Shown: positions 1 to 7,554 of the stretch, piece after piece | How the letters are laid out: the number at the start of each line of letters is the position of its first letter | How positions within the stretch are numbered: the stretch's first letter is position 1 | Origin: Bacteroidales bacterium UBA3389 | GTDB lineage: Bacteria; Bacteroidota; Bacteroidia; Bacteroidales; P3 | DNA: 11,314 nucleotides | Reading direction: 5' to 3' | NCBI GenBank assembly: GCA_002358835.1 | Contig: DEPP01000089.1 | Coordinates: 18,872 to 30,185 of the forward strand | Notes under the pieces: model-generated | Seen by the model: the letters and a program-made list of their open reading frames with translations, nothing else | Told to the model about the DNA's origin: nothing | The model's database searches: none | Made by a program: the position numbers and the translations under genes

Positions 1-908
1 ATGAGCAAACAATACCTAATTCGACTACTCGTTTGACAAAGAGTGGCAATTATGTGCTTAAAGTTTATAAAGAAGGCGAACCCGATCAGGTTATCTTTAC
101 AAAACGCTTTTATTGCATAGATAAAAAAGCTGAAATATCGGCTTTGGTTATGCAGGCTCGCGAACCATCGTTGCGAAACAATTCTCAGGAGGTTGATGTC
201 AAGGTATTTTCGATTTCCGGTTTAAGTTTCGATAATCCGAGAGAAAGAATAAAATTGTCGGTTCAACAGAACGGTCGAACGGATAATCAAAGATTTTTGC
301 CACTAAGCGAAGACAAAGGAGTGGAATTGGTGTTCAATTTCAGAAAAGAAAATATTTTCGATGGTGGAAACATATTTCGAACGTTTGATTTCACGTCTTT
401 GCGTCAGAGATCCAACTTTGTCGAGAATATAGATTACATCGGAGGAGAAAATATTGTAAGATTGAGGATTGAGGAATTGAAAGCACGCTCGCCTTTTGTG
501 TCTCAAAACGATTTGAGGGGAATGTATCACGTTAGAAACGAGTTTGATGAAAATGCTGCTTTGTGCAGTGATTATGCATGGGTGTATTTTTATCTTCCTA
601 TGCCTTTAAGCCTCGAAGGAAGTTATTATGTGATTGGAGATTTGACCGATTGGAGATTCTCCGAACAAAATAAGTTCGTTTTCGATAATACATTGAATCA
701 GTACGTTTTGCGTTTGCTTTTGAAACAAGGCTATTACAATTATCAGATTCTTTATTTGCCTTATGGTCATACGCAGGGTTCGTACAGAGAAGTCGAAGGA
801 AATCATTCCGAAGCAAAGAATCGTTACAATTTATTCTTGTATTACAGAGAGCCGGGTAATGATTACGATTCTTTTATCGGCTATTCGACATCGGAGTATC
901 AGTATTAG
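1..908 (+). CDS. Type IX secretion system plug-family protein (DUF5103), 5'-truncated
   Basis: This is the C-terminal part of a gene that begins before the window. The frame is open from position 3, reading EQTIPNSTTRLTKSGNYVLKVY, so the TTG at 33 is an internal leucine codon and not a start. About 300 residues are visible, ending at TAG 906-908. The NSTTRLTKSGNYVLKVYK segment, the central beta-rich stretch, and the C-terminal run with YYVIGDLTDW, LLLKQGYYNYQ, EGNH and LFLYYREPGNDYD are typical of the DUF5103/T9SS plug family in Bacteroidetes. In Flavobacterium a plug protein of this kind binds the SprA outer-membrane translocon and closes its periplasmic side; a similar envelope role is inferred here. 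The signal peptide and N-terminal domain are outside the window. A T9SS cargo gene lies about 3.8 kb downstream, which fits, but no other T9SS core gene is visible. Family assignment is from recognised motifs, not from a search. Confidence 0.85.
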   Translation, partial: EQTIPNSTTRLTKSGNYVLKVYKEGEPDQVIFTKRFYCIDKKAEISALVMQAREPSLRNNSQEVDVKVFSISGLSFDNPRERIKLSVQQNGRTDNQRFLPLSEDKGVELVFNFRKENIFDGGNIFRTFDFTSLRQRSNFVENIDYIGGENIVRLRIEELKARSPFVSQNDLRGMYHVRNEFDENAALCSDYAWVYFYLPMPLSLEGSYYVIGDLTDWRFSEQNKFVFDNTLNQYVLRLLLKQGYYNYQILYLPYGHTQGSYREVEGNHSEAKNRYNLFLYYREPGNDYDSFIGYSTSEYQY

Positions 909-956
909 AAATATGTTTTTTGCATAAAAAATTAAGCAGGTAAAACTATAAATTCG

Positions 957-964
957 TATATTTG
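957..964 (+). promoter_or_regulatory. Candidate Bacteroidetes -7 promoter element (TATATTTG)
   Basis: TATATTTG matches the Bacteroidetes sigma-ABfr -7 consensus TAnnTTTG exactly. It lies in the 75-bp gap between the plug gene and the TonB receptor gene. The expected transcription start, a few bases downstream, would leave a leader of only about 15 nt before the TTG start at 984. I could not find a convincing -33 TTTG element at the usual 19-21 bp spacing: the nearest TTG ends at 922, too far upstream. The call therefore rests on one box plus its position. Confidence 0.4.
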
Positions 965-983
965 CAATCAAAAGATTTAGAAC

Positions 984-3407
984 TTGAAAAGAATAATTTG
1001 TTTCTTTGTTTCAGTAATTTGTTTCTTTGTTTCATTTTCTCAGAATCAAGCAACAATTTATGGGGTTGTCAAAGATAGCCTTGGAAATGGTTTATTTCCT
1101 GCTAATGTTGGTGTTATAAATCTATCAAAGCCTATAGGATGTACTACGGATGAGCAAGGACGATTTTTGTTGAACGTTCCTGCCGATAGAGAATTGAAAT
1201 TGGTGGTTTCTTATGTTGGTTACGATTCGCAGGAGCATAGTCTGGCTTTGAAAAAAGGAGAAAAACGCAAGTTGGAGTTTGTGTTGAATTTTACTTCATC
1301 GGTACTTCCGACAGCACAAGTCAAAGGTGATTTCTCTCGAGAAGAGGGTCTGACGCGTATAAATTCACAATGGGCAAAGAATGTCGCAGGTCCGATCGGT
1401 GGAGTTGAAAGTTTGCTCAAATCTATTGAAGGAGTATCGTCCAATAATGAGCTTAGCACGCAGTATAACGTAAGAGGAGGAAATTTTGATGAGAATTTGG
1501 TTTATGTAAACGATATAGAAGTCTTCCGTCCTTTTCTTGTGCGAAGTGCTCAACAAGAAGGATTGAGTTTTATCAATTCGGACATGGTTTCGGATATTGT
1601 TTTTTCTTCAGGAGGTTTTGATGCGAAATACGGAGATAAGATGTCGTCGGTTTTGGATATCAAATACAGAAAGCCGCAAGAGTTTTCAGCCTCTGCATCC
1701 GTTAGTTTGTTGGGAGCAAACCTGCATTTGGAGCAAGCTATCGGCAATAGGTTTACCTATCAACTTGGTTTTAGAAACAAAAACACCAAACACTTGATTT
1801 CAGCTATGGATACAGAAGGCGATTACTTTCCTTCGTTCAACGATTTGCAACTTTACGCAACATACGACTTGAATGAAAAATCGGAACTTGCCTTTTTGGG
1901 AAACGTTGCTTATAATACCTATAATTTCATTCCTCAAAACAGAGAAACATCTTTTGGAAACGTATATGAGATGTTGAAGTTAAAGGTATATTTTGATGGA
2001 CAAGAATTGGATAAATTCGCATCTTTGTTTGGTGCTTTTATGTTTACTTACAATCCGTTCAAAGATTTACAATTAAAGTTCATTGCTTCGAGTTTTGCAA
2101 CCGATGAAAGGATAAATTACGACATACAAGGACAGTATTGGTTGTCGGAGACAGGTTTGGGATATGAAGATGAAGAAGGTCTTGAAAGGGGAATCGGAAC
2201 TTATATTGAGCATGCAAGAAATCATCTCGTTGCAAACATCTTCAATATTGAGCATAAAGGTTATAAATTTTATGATGAAGGCAAACTGACTTGGGGGATA
2301 AAGTATCAAAGAGAGCTTATATACGATCGGGTAAATGAATGGAAGATGGTGGATTCAGCAGGCTATACCATACCTTCAACACCGGATGTTCCGGGAATTT
2401 ATGATACGGTGGCAGCTCCAAGTTTGCAAAATGTCTTTAAGTCAAACAATGAGATAACTTCAAACCGTATCAATGCTTATTTGCAGAGAGATTGGAAAAA
2501 ATACAGCAAAATAGGAAATTGGTATGCGAATGCAGGTGCACGTCTTATGTATTGGGATTTTAACAACGAAGTATTCGTATCACCGAGAGCAAGTATCAGT
2601 TTCGCTCCTGCAATAAAATATGATTTATTGTTTAGATTTGCTACAGGAATTTACGCACAGAGTCCGTTCTATAAGGAATTTAGAAACGAAAGAGGTGAAA
2701 TCAATCCTGATATTCGCTCACAAAAATCATGGCATATTGTGCTTTCAGGGGATTGGAAGTTTACAATGCTTGACAGACCGTTCAAATTGATGGCTTCAGC
2801 CTACTATAAATATATGTGGGATTTGATTCCATATCGAGTAGATAATGTGCAACTACGTTATTCTGCTCAAAACAACTCGATAGGTTATGCAAAGGGAATA
2901 GATGTTCGCTTGTATGGAGAATTTATAAAAGGAATTGACTCTTGGCTTTCTTTGTCTTTTATGAATACGGAAGAAGATATAGAAGGAGATAATGCCGGTT
3001 ATATACCGCGTCCTACCGATCAACTTTACAATATCAATATTTCGTTCCAAGATTATGTGCCAAAGATGCCGTATCTTAGGGTTTACCTGAGTTTTAACTA
3101 TGGAAGCGGTTATCCATACGGTGCACCGAATACCGAACGTTATCTTCAGACAAATCGAATGCCCGATTATTTGAGATGTGATATAGCTTTTACATTCCGA
3201 ATCAAAGATGAAAACGCAGCATGGGCAAAAGATAATTTTATGAAAGTTTTCAAGAGGATCTGGTTTAACGTGGAATGGTTCAATGTTTTCTCAAGTAAAA
3301 ATGTCATATCTTATTTCTGGGTTGCTGATTATTCGAATAAATACTATGGAGTGCCGAACTATTTAACTCCATCTCAGATAAATGCAAAATTGACTTTGGA
3401 ATTCTGA
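984..3407 (+). CDS. TonB-dependent outer-membrane receptor with N-terminal carboxypeptidase-regulatory-like domain
   Basis: An 807-residue outer-membrane receptor, expected to take up an unknown ligand using TonB energy. Residues 1-20 form a signal peptide ending SFSQ. Residues about 23-103 are a carboxypeptidase-regulatory-like beta-sandwich (IYGVVKDSLGNGL, TTDEQGRFLLNVP, VVSYVGY), usual on Bacteroidetes receptors. Residues about 125-229 are the plug, with YNVRGGNFDENLVYVNDIEV at 161-180 and GGFDAKYGDKMSSVLDIKYR at 210-229. The rest is a barrel ending in phenylalanine (AKLTLEF), as expected for Bam-assembled proteins. The start must be TTG at 984: an in-frame TAG lies at 978-980 and the first in-frame ATG is codon 201, well inside the plug. 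The signal-peptide core is a 7-residue tandem duplication (ICFFVSV-ICFFVSF). No SusD gene follows, so this is not a typical glycan-uptake SusCD pair. The length suits a receptor without the large SusC-type barrel. The ligand cannot be told from the sequence. Confidence 0.9.
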   Translation: MKRIICFFVSVICFFVSFSQNQATIYGVVKDSLGNGLFPANVGVINLSKPIGCTTDEQGRFLLNVPADRELKLVVSYVGYDSQEHSLALKKGEKRKLEFVLNFTSSVLPTAQVKGDFSREEGLTRINSQWAKNVAGPIGGVESLLKSIEGVSSNNELSTQYNVRGGNFDENLVYVNDIEVFRPFLVRSAQQEGLSFINSDMVSDIVFSSGGFDAKYGDKMSSVLDIKYRKPQEFSASASVSLLGANLHLEQAIGNRFTYQLGFRNKNTKHLISAMDTEGDYFPSFNDLQLYATYDLNEKSELAFLGNVAYNTYNFIPQNRETSFGNVYEMLKLKVYFDGQELDKFASLFGAFMFTYNPFKDLQLKFIASSFATDERINYDIQGQYWLSETGLGYEDEEGLERGIGTYIEHARNHLVANIFNIEHKGYKFYDEGKLTWGIKYQRELIYDRVNEWKMVDSAGYTIPSTPDVPGIYDTVAAPSLQNVFKSNNEITSNRINAYLQRDWKKYSKIGNWYANAGARLMYWDFNNEVFVSPRASISFAPAIKYDLLFRFATGIYAQSPFYKEFRNERGEINPDIRSQKSWHIVLSGDWKFTMLDRPFKLMASAYYKYMWDLIPYRVDNVQLRYSAQNNSIGYAKGIDVRLYGEFIKGIDSWLSLSFMNTEEDIEGDNAGYIPRPTDQLYNINISFQDYVPKMPYLRVYLSFNYGSGYPYGAPNTERYLQTNRMPDYLRCDIAFTFRIKDENAAWAKDNFMKVFKRIWFNVEWFNVFSSKNVISYFWVADYSNKYYGVPNYLTPSQINAKLTLEF
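994..1035 (+). repeat. 21-bp tandem duplication inside the receptor signal peptide
   Basis: Positions 994-1014 are repeated at 1015-1035 with 20 of 21 bases identical; only the last base differs (G/T). The unit begins TAATTTGTTTCTTTGTTTCA. Because it is 21 bp the frame is kept, and it encodes two copies of ICFFVS followed by V or F. Removing one copy would leave only about 13 residues before the mature protein, shorter than a working signal peptide. Confidence 0.9.
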
Positions 3408-3416
3408 TAATACAAT

Positions 3417-4715
3417 ATGGTTATGAAAAAATTACCCCTATTTTCTGATTACTCTTTTCAACTTCCATCGTTCGATGTCGAAAATTTGTCGATGTCAAAT
3501 GGTATAAAACTCAATTGCTTCCCAGATAGAGATAGTGAGGTGGTAAGATTGGAGTTTATGTTTTCAGATGCAGGAAGTAACAATCAAAAGAAGTTTTTCT
3601 CAGCTTCTGCAGCTGCAAATATGCTTACCGAAGGCAGTGGTGATTTAACGGGAGTTCAGATGGCTGATAAGTTGGATTATTATGCTGCCTATGTGGAAAA
3701 AACAGTCGACAGGGAAAGTTGTTCAATCGTATTTTATTTTCTGACAAAATATTCTTTTGATTTGTTGCCACTTATCGAAATGATAATCAAGCAACCTCGC
3801 TATTCGGAAGAAGAATTTGAGATTTACAGAAACAAACAAAAGCAATCGTTTTTACTCAATAACCAAAAGACAAATATGATTGCTTATAAGAAATTCTACA
3901 ATTCTATTTTTCCGGCATCCAATCCCTTTGGTAAGTTCGGGAAATTAGAAGACTATGATTGCTTGACAAGAGATGATGTGCGGAATTTTTATGATGAGTT
4001 TTATTCTTTTGAAGACTGTGAAATATCTCTTGCAGGCAATTATTCAGATGATTTTGTCGTTAAATTAGTAGATGGTTTCGGAAGCGAGAAATGGGGAAAG
4101 GGAAAAGATAGAACGACGAAATCATATCATGATACAAACTATCCTATGGCTCAAACCATATTCGAACACAAGGAAAACGCAGCTCAAGCGAGTATAAGGT
4201 TAGGAAATTTGACTATAAACCACATGGATGAAGATTATCATTCGTTTAAGGTGCTTGTAGCTTTGTTTGGCGGATATTTTGGTTCGCGTCTGATGACCAA
4301 TATCAGAGAAGAAAAAGGATATACTTATTCTATAGGATCTTATATCACCTCTTACAGAGATTGCTCTGTGCTTTCAACAACGGCAGATGTAAAAGCGGAA
4401 AAAGCAATGTCAGCAATAGATGAAATAGGTCTTGAAATAAAGAAATTGCATAATGATTTGGTTAGTGAGCAAGAACTGATTGTATTAAAGAATTATTTGT
4501 TGGGAGATTGTCTTCGTGGATTAGATGGAGTTTTTGATGTGGCTGAGAAATTCTCTTTTATAAGAAAATATAACCTTCCTTTGTCTTATTTCAATGATAT
4601 ACAGAATACAATTTTGGAGATAAAGCCTGAGGACTTGCGAAACCTTGCTCAAAAATATCTTGATTTTGAAAAGATGACAAAAGTCATTGTTTGCGATAGA
4701 ACGTTGCTTGAATGA
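3417..4715 (+). CDS. M16-family (insulinase-like) peptidase homologue lacking the zinc-binding HXXEH motif
   Basis: A 432-residue half-size M16 (M16B-type) protein. The two-domain layout is visible: an N-terminal domain starting NLSMSNGIKLNCFPDRDSEVVRLEFMF (residues 23-49) and a C-terminal domain with FGGYFGSRLMTNIREEKGYTYS (284-305), which is the family's R/Y substrate-binding motif (R297 and Y304). At the place of the catalytic HXXEH, the sequence reads S64-A-A-A-N68 in SASAAANMLTEGS, so both metal-binding histidines and the catalytic glutamate are absent. In M16B heterodimers one subunit carries the zinc site and the other the R/Y motif; this looks like the latter, or a chaperone-like pseudo-peptidase. 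No partner gene is visible here. There is no signal peptide, so a cytoplasmic location is inferred. The start is ATG 3417, 9 bp after the receptor stop; ATG 3423 (MKKLPLF) is an equally good alternative. It is probably translated from the receptor transcript. Confidence 0.85.
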   Translation: MVMKKLPLFSDYSFQLPSFDVENLSMSNGIKLNCFPDRDSEVVRLEFMFSDAGSNNQKKFFSASAAANMLTEGSGDLTGVQMADKLDYYAAYVEKTVDRESCSIVFYFLTKYSFDLLPLIEMIIKQPRYSEEEFEIYRNKQKQSFLLNNQKTNMIAYKKFYNSIFPASNPFGKFGKLEDYDCLTRDDVRNFYDEFYSFEDCEISLAGNYSDDFVVKLVDGFGSEKWGKGKDRTTKSYHDTNYPMAQTIFEHKENAAQASIRLGNLTINHMDEDYHSFKVLVALFGGYFGSRLMTNIREEKGYTYSIGSYITSYRDCSVLSTTADVKAEKAMSAIDEIGLEIKKLHNDLVSEQELIVLKNYLLGDCLRGLDGVFDVAEKFSFIRKYNLPLSYFNDIQNTILEIKPEDLRNLAQKYLDFEKMTKVIVCDRTLLE

Positions 4716-4732
4716 TGTAAACAAATTGCAAT

Positions 4733-6742
4733 ATGAAAAAATTGATTTGTTTTTTGTTCGGATTATTACTTTGCTTTACTTGCTTTGCACAAAGTTTTGA
4801 AATTTATTGTGCAAGTGTTGGTGAAGACGGAGCCGTAAGTATCTCATTCGAACAGCAAACAAATTCTGATTTTCTTGAATATAGAGTATCAAAATGGGAC
4901 AACGCAACAGCGAGTTTTGTAAATTGTGGTGTGGTTGCCGATGTAAGTCAGGCGGTTTACACAGATAACACACAGCAAACTGCAAATGGCAGTGTCAGAT
5001 ATAGAATTGAAGCAGTTTATAGTTCGGGACAAATCTTTCAAGATGAGATTACGACAATATTTCTCACTGCAGTACAAAATCCAAATAACATAGTTAATCT
5101 GTCTTGGAATGATTTGCGAGATGCAAACAATGCTTCGGATATGCAACGTCAATACAGTGTTTACAGAAAAAGAAAATCCACCGATACGGATTGGAGTTTG
5201 ATCGCAAATACATCTACATCTGATTATATCGATACTTTACCTCAGATTTGTTATGATACGATTTGTTATATTGTTGAGTTGGAAGACGAAAGTGGATGTG
5301 TGAATCGTTCGAATCAAGTTCAAATATTGGTTGGAGATATGGAGATACCGAACAGTCCTATTTTGCAATCATCAACAGTCGAACTTGATTCTCAGGTTTT
5401 GAATCTTGAATGGATACCATCTGATTCGGATGATGTTTTTGGTTATGTTGTTTGCGGTGGGAGCCCTTGTATAGCTATCGATACAATTTGGGGAGCCGAT
5501 GCTTCGAATTACGAATGTGATGAATGCGATATAGAGCAATTGAATTCTCTTGCAGTGATGGCTTTTGATTCTTGCTTTAATACGAGCCTTAGAACCGAAA
5601 CCCACACCAATATGGTTTTGACATACAATAACGTTCATTGCTCCGATAAAATCTCTTTGGCATGGAATAGTTACGATGACTTTGATTCGGGAATACGACA
5701 CTATAACATATATTCAAAAAAAGAGAATGCAAACGCATATACACTTGAACGAACAACTCAAAACAATAGCGAGCAAATTCAAATCGATATAACGGAAAGC
5801 AGTTATTGGTTTTACATAGAAGCTGTTTCTAATGATGGCGTAACGGCTAAGTCAAATAGGATAGAGGTTGAGGTATCGAATGCTCGTCAAGTTGAATTTA
5901 TAGAAATAAGAAAGGTATCGGTTAGAGAGAATAATACAGATATCGACTTGGAGTTTTATGTTGATGCTTCGCTTGCAGTGAATTTTTATCGTTTGCAAAG
6001 AGCTGTCGATGGAGGTGCTTATTCTCTTATCGCCAATCTGCCTTATACGGGTAATAATACTTTAACTTATATCGATCACTTGCCATCTTCTGCACTTGAA
6101 CATTCGTATAGCTATATTCTTTCTGCTCCCGACGAGTGCGGTTTGTCATTCAAACAATCCAAATCCGTATCTCCTATGCAAATGACCTTGAAAAGCACAG
6201 ATGCAACTTCAAATATGCTGACATGGACTCCGTATTCGGGTTGGGAAAATGGCGTTGGATTTTATGAAATCTATCGTTACTCGCAAGGGGAGACTATGCC
6301 GACACAAGTAGCTACAACTTCAGAAAATACATATGTCGATTACTTGGAAGAAAATCTGTCTTCATCTGACAGAACATTTTATTTTGTCAGAGCAAACGAA
6401 TGTTCGCAAGGAATAGACAATAAAATACAAACAGCAAATTCAACATACGGATATATATTGCATGAAACCAAAATATTTATTCCAAATGCAATTACACCGC
6501 TTGAGCAAGATAACAATATTTTTAAGCCACAATGTCATTTTATTCAGCAAGGTAGTTATCGTATGAGCATATTCAATCGATATGGGACGTTGATATTTTT
6601 TACCGATGATTTGAATCAAGGTTGGGATGGCAGATATAAAGGAGAGTTTTGTAAGCAAGGGGTATATATATACGTGATAGAGTTCGTCAATAGTTTGGGT
6701 GAGAAACAGACAAGAAAAGGTACGGTTGCTTTAATCGAATAA
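4733..6742 (+). CDS. Secreted multidomain (fibronectin III-like) protein with type B T9SS C-terminal sorting domain
   Basis: A 669-residue exported protein. Residues 1-19 are a signal peptide (basic KK, hydrophobic core, cleavage near CFA-Q). Residues about 22-575 appear to be roughly six beta-sandwich modules of about 90 residues resembling fibronectin type III: recurring features are (N)LSW-like strands (122-125, 308-311, 495-498) and YxVYRK/YNIYSK/YEIYRY strands (141-146, 324-329, 511-516). Residues about 578-669 are a gliding-motility-type C-terminal domain, with FIPNAITPLEQDNNIFKP, YRMSIFNRYGTLIF, GWDGRYKG, GVYIYVI and a final GTVALIE; this marks T9SS export and surface attachment or release. 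Cysteines cluster in pairs at 173/178, 241/246 and 262/265. No enzymatic domain was recognised, so an adhesin or scaffold role is a guess from FN3 content. It lies 17 bp after the M16 homologue in an apparent operon. SprF/PorP-like partners often accompany type B cargo, but none is adjacent. Confidence 0.88.
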   Translation: MKKLICFLFGLLLCFTCFAQSFEIYCASVGEDGAVSISFEQQTNSDFLEYRVSKWDNATASFVNCGVVADVSQAVYTDNTQQTANGSVRYRIEAVYSSGQIFQDEITTIFLTAVQNPNNIVNLSWNDLRDANNASDMQRQYSVYRKRKSTDTDWSLIANTSTSDYIDTLPQICYDTICYIVELEDESGCVNRSNQVQILVGDMEIPNSPILQSSTVELDSQVLNLEWIPSDSDDVFGYVVCGGSPCIAIDTIWGADASNYECDECDIEQLNSLAVMAFDSCFNTSLRTETHTNMVLTYNNVHCSDKISLAWNSYDDFDSGIRHYNIYSKKENANAYTLERTTQNNSEQIQIDITESSYWFYIEAVSNDGVTAKSNRIEVEVSNARQVEFIEIRKVSVRENNTDIDLEFYVDASLAVNFYRLQRAVDGGAYSLIANLPYTGNNTLTYIDHLPSSALEHSYSYILSAPDECGLSFKQSKSVSPMQMTLKSTDATSNMLTWTPYSGWENGVGFYEIYRYSQGETMPTQVATTSENTYVDYLEENLSSSDRTFYFVRANECSQGIDNKIQTANSTYGYILHETKIFIPNAITPLEQDNNIFKPQCHFIQQGSYRMSIFNRYGTLIFFTDDLNQGWDGRYKGEFCKQGVYIYVIEFVNSLGEKQTRKGTVALIE

Positions 6743-6762
6743 AATATATAATAGAATTTGAA

Positions 6763-7488
6763 ATGAATAAGATAGAAACTATATTGAGTCCGGCTTTGTA
6801 TCCGTTCAGAAAAATGAATGGCTCACATATTTGTGTTGTAATCGATATTCTGAGAGCAACAACTTCGATTTGCACGGCTGTAAACAACGGTGCGAAAGCC
6901 ATAATCCCGGTTAAGACAATTGAAGAGGCAAAAGAATACAAGGATAAGGGCTTTCTTGTTGCGGGTGAAAGAATAGAAAATACGTTTCCTTTTGCTGATT
7001 GGGGTAATTCTGCATTGGAGTTTACTCGTCAAAGGGTTGAAGGGAATGAAATAGTGCATTCGACGACTAATGGCACGGTTGCAATAGCACTGGCTAAAGA
7101 AAGCAATCCTTCAAAGATTGTTATAGGAGCATTTTCTAACCTTTCTGCTTTGTCAAACTACCTTTCAGAGCAGGAAAATGACGTTCAATTGTTTTGCTCT
7201 GGTTGGAATAATACGGTGAGTTTGGAAGATATGACATTCGCAGGTGCTTTGGCGGAACGCCTACTTCAAAGCGGTAAGTTTGAAAATAAAAACGATTCCA
7301 CACATTCGGCAATTGCTGTTTGGAATTCGGCAAAAGATGATTTGCAAGGCTACATGGAAAAAGCATCTCATATACATCGTTTGCGAAAACATGGAATGGA
7401 CGATGTGTTTGATTATACTTTTCAATTGGATACTTGTGATGTTGTTCCAGGACTTGAAGACAAAAAAATAATTAACCTTATGCAATAA
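6763..7488 (+). CDS. comB: 2-phosphosulfolactate phosphatase family protein (ComB-like)
   Basis: A 241-residue cytoplasmic protein of the ComB family (Mg-dependent phosphatase converting 2-phosphosulfolactate to sulfolactate; known from coenzyme M synthesis in methanogens and found widely in bacteria). Family blocks are clear: VVIDILRATTSI at 25-36, AGER at 67-70, GNSALEF at 81-87, STTNGTVAIA at 100-109, FCSGWNNTVSLEDMTFAG at 144-161, and the C-terminal HRLRKHGMDDVFDYTFQLD followed by VVPGL. Length is normal for the family and no key block is missing, so it is probably active. The start ATG 6763 is 20 bp after the cargo gene and directly precedes the expected N-terminus (IETILSPALYP). No other coenzyme M or sulfolactate gene (ComA, ComC or ComDE type) is in the window, so its pathway in this organism is not shown by context. 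Whether sulfolactate is its true substrate in Bacteroidetes is open. Confidence 0.88.
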   Translation: MNKIETILSPALYPFRKMNGSHICVVIDILRATTSICTAVNNGAKAIIPVKTIEEAKEYKDKGFLVAGERIENTFPFADWGNSALEFTRQRVEGNEIVHSTTNGTVAIALAKESNPSKIVIGAFSNLSALSNYLSEQENDVQLFCSGWNNTVSLEDMTFAGALAERLLQSGKFENKNDSTHSAIAVWNSAKDDLQGYMEKASHIHRLRKHGMDDVFDYTFQLDTCDVVPGLEDKKIINLMQ

Positions 7489-7538
7489 ATAGGGTTCGAA
7501 GTACGATATATAAATGTTGAATAAATTCAGTATAAACT

Positions 7539-7554
7539 AAAAAACAAAAAACAA
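7539..7554 (+). promoter_or_regulatory. A-rich translation leader before the PorT-like gene
   Basis: The 16 bases just before ATG 7555 are 14 A and 2 C. No Shine-Dalgarno box is present. A-rich leaders of this kind are common before well-translated Bacteroidetes genes. In the rest of the 66-bp gap (7489-7554) I see no clear TAnnTTTG box, so whether this gene has its own promoter is undecided. Confidence 0.4.

Noticed and set aside
33..35. TTG as the start of the first gene
   Set aside because: The frame is open to the window edge and the upstream residues continue the family sequence, so the gene is 5'-truncated.
916..931. TTTTTT-GCAT-AAAAAA hairpin after the plug gene as a terminator
   Set aside because: Only six A-T pairs and no U-run after the stem; too weak to call.
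984..3407. A SusC-type glycan receptor
   Set aside because: No SusD gene follows and the protein is about 200 residues shorter than a usual SusC; the next gene is an M16 homologue.
984..4715. A ferredoxin-piracy type system (TonB receptor plus M16 protease, as FusA/FusC)
   Set aside because: The M16 homologue lacks the HXXEH zinc site and has no signal peptide, so it cannot be the periplasmic protease of that model.
5372..5701. Minus-strand open frame of 109 codons
   Set aside because: It lies wholly opposite the cargo gene, has no recognisable domain, and the plus-strand frame carries clear protein-like modules there.
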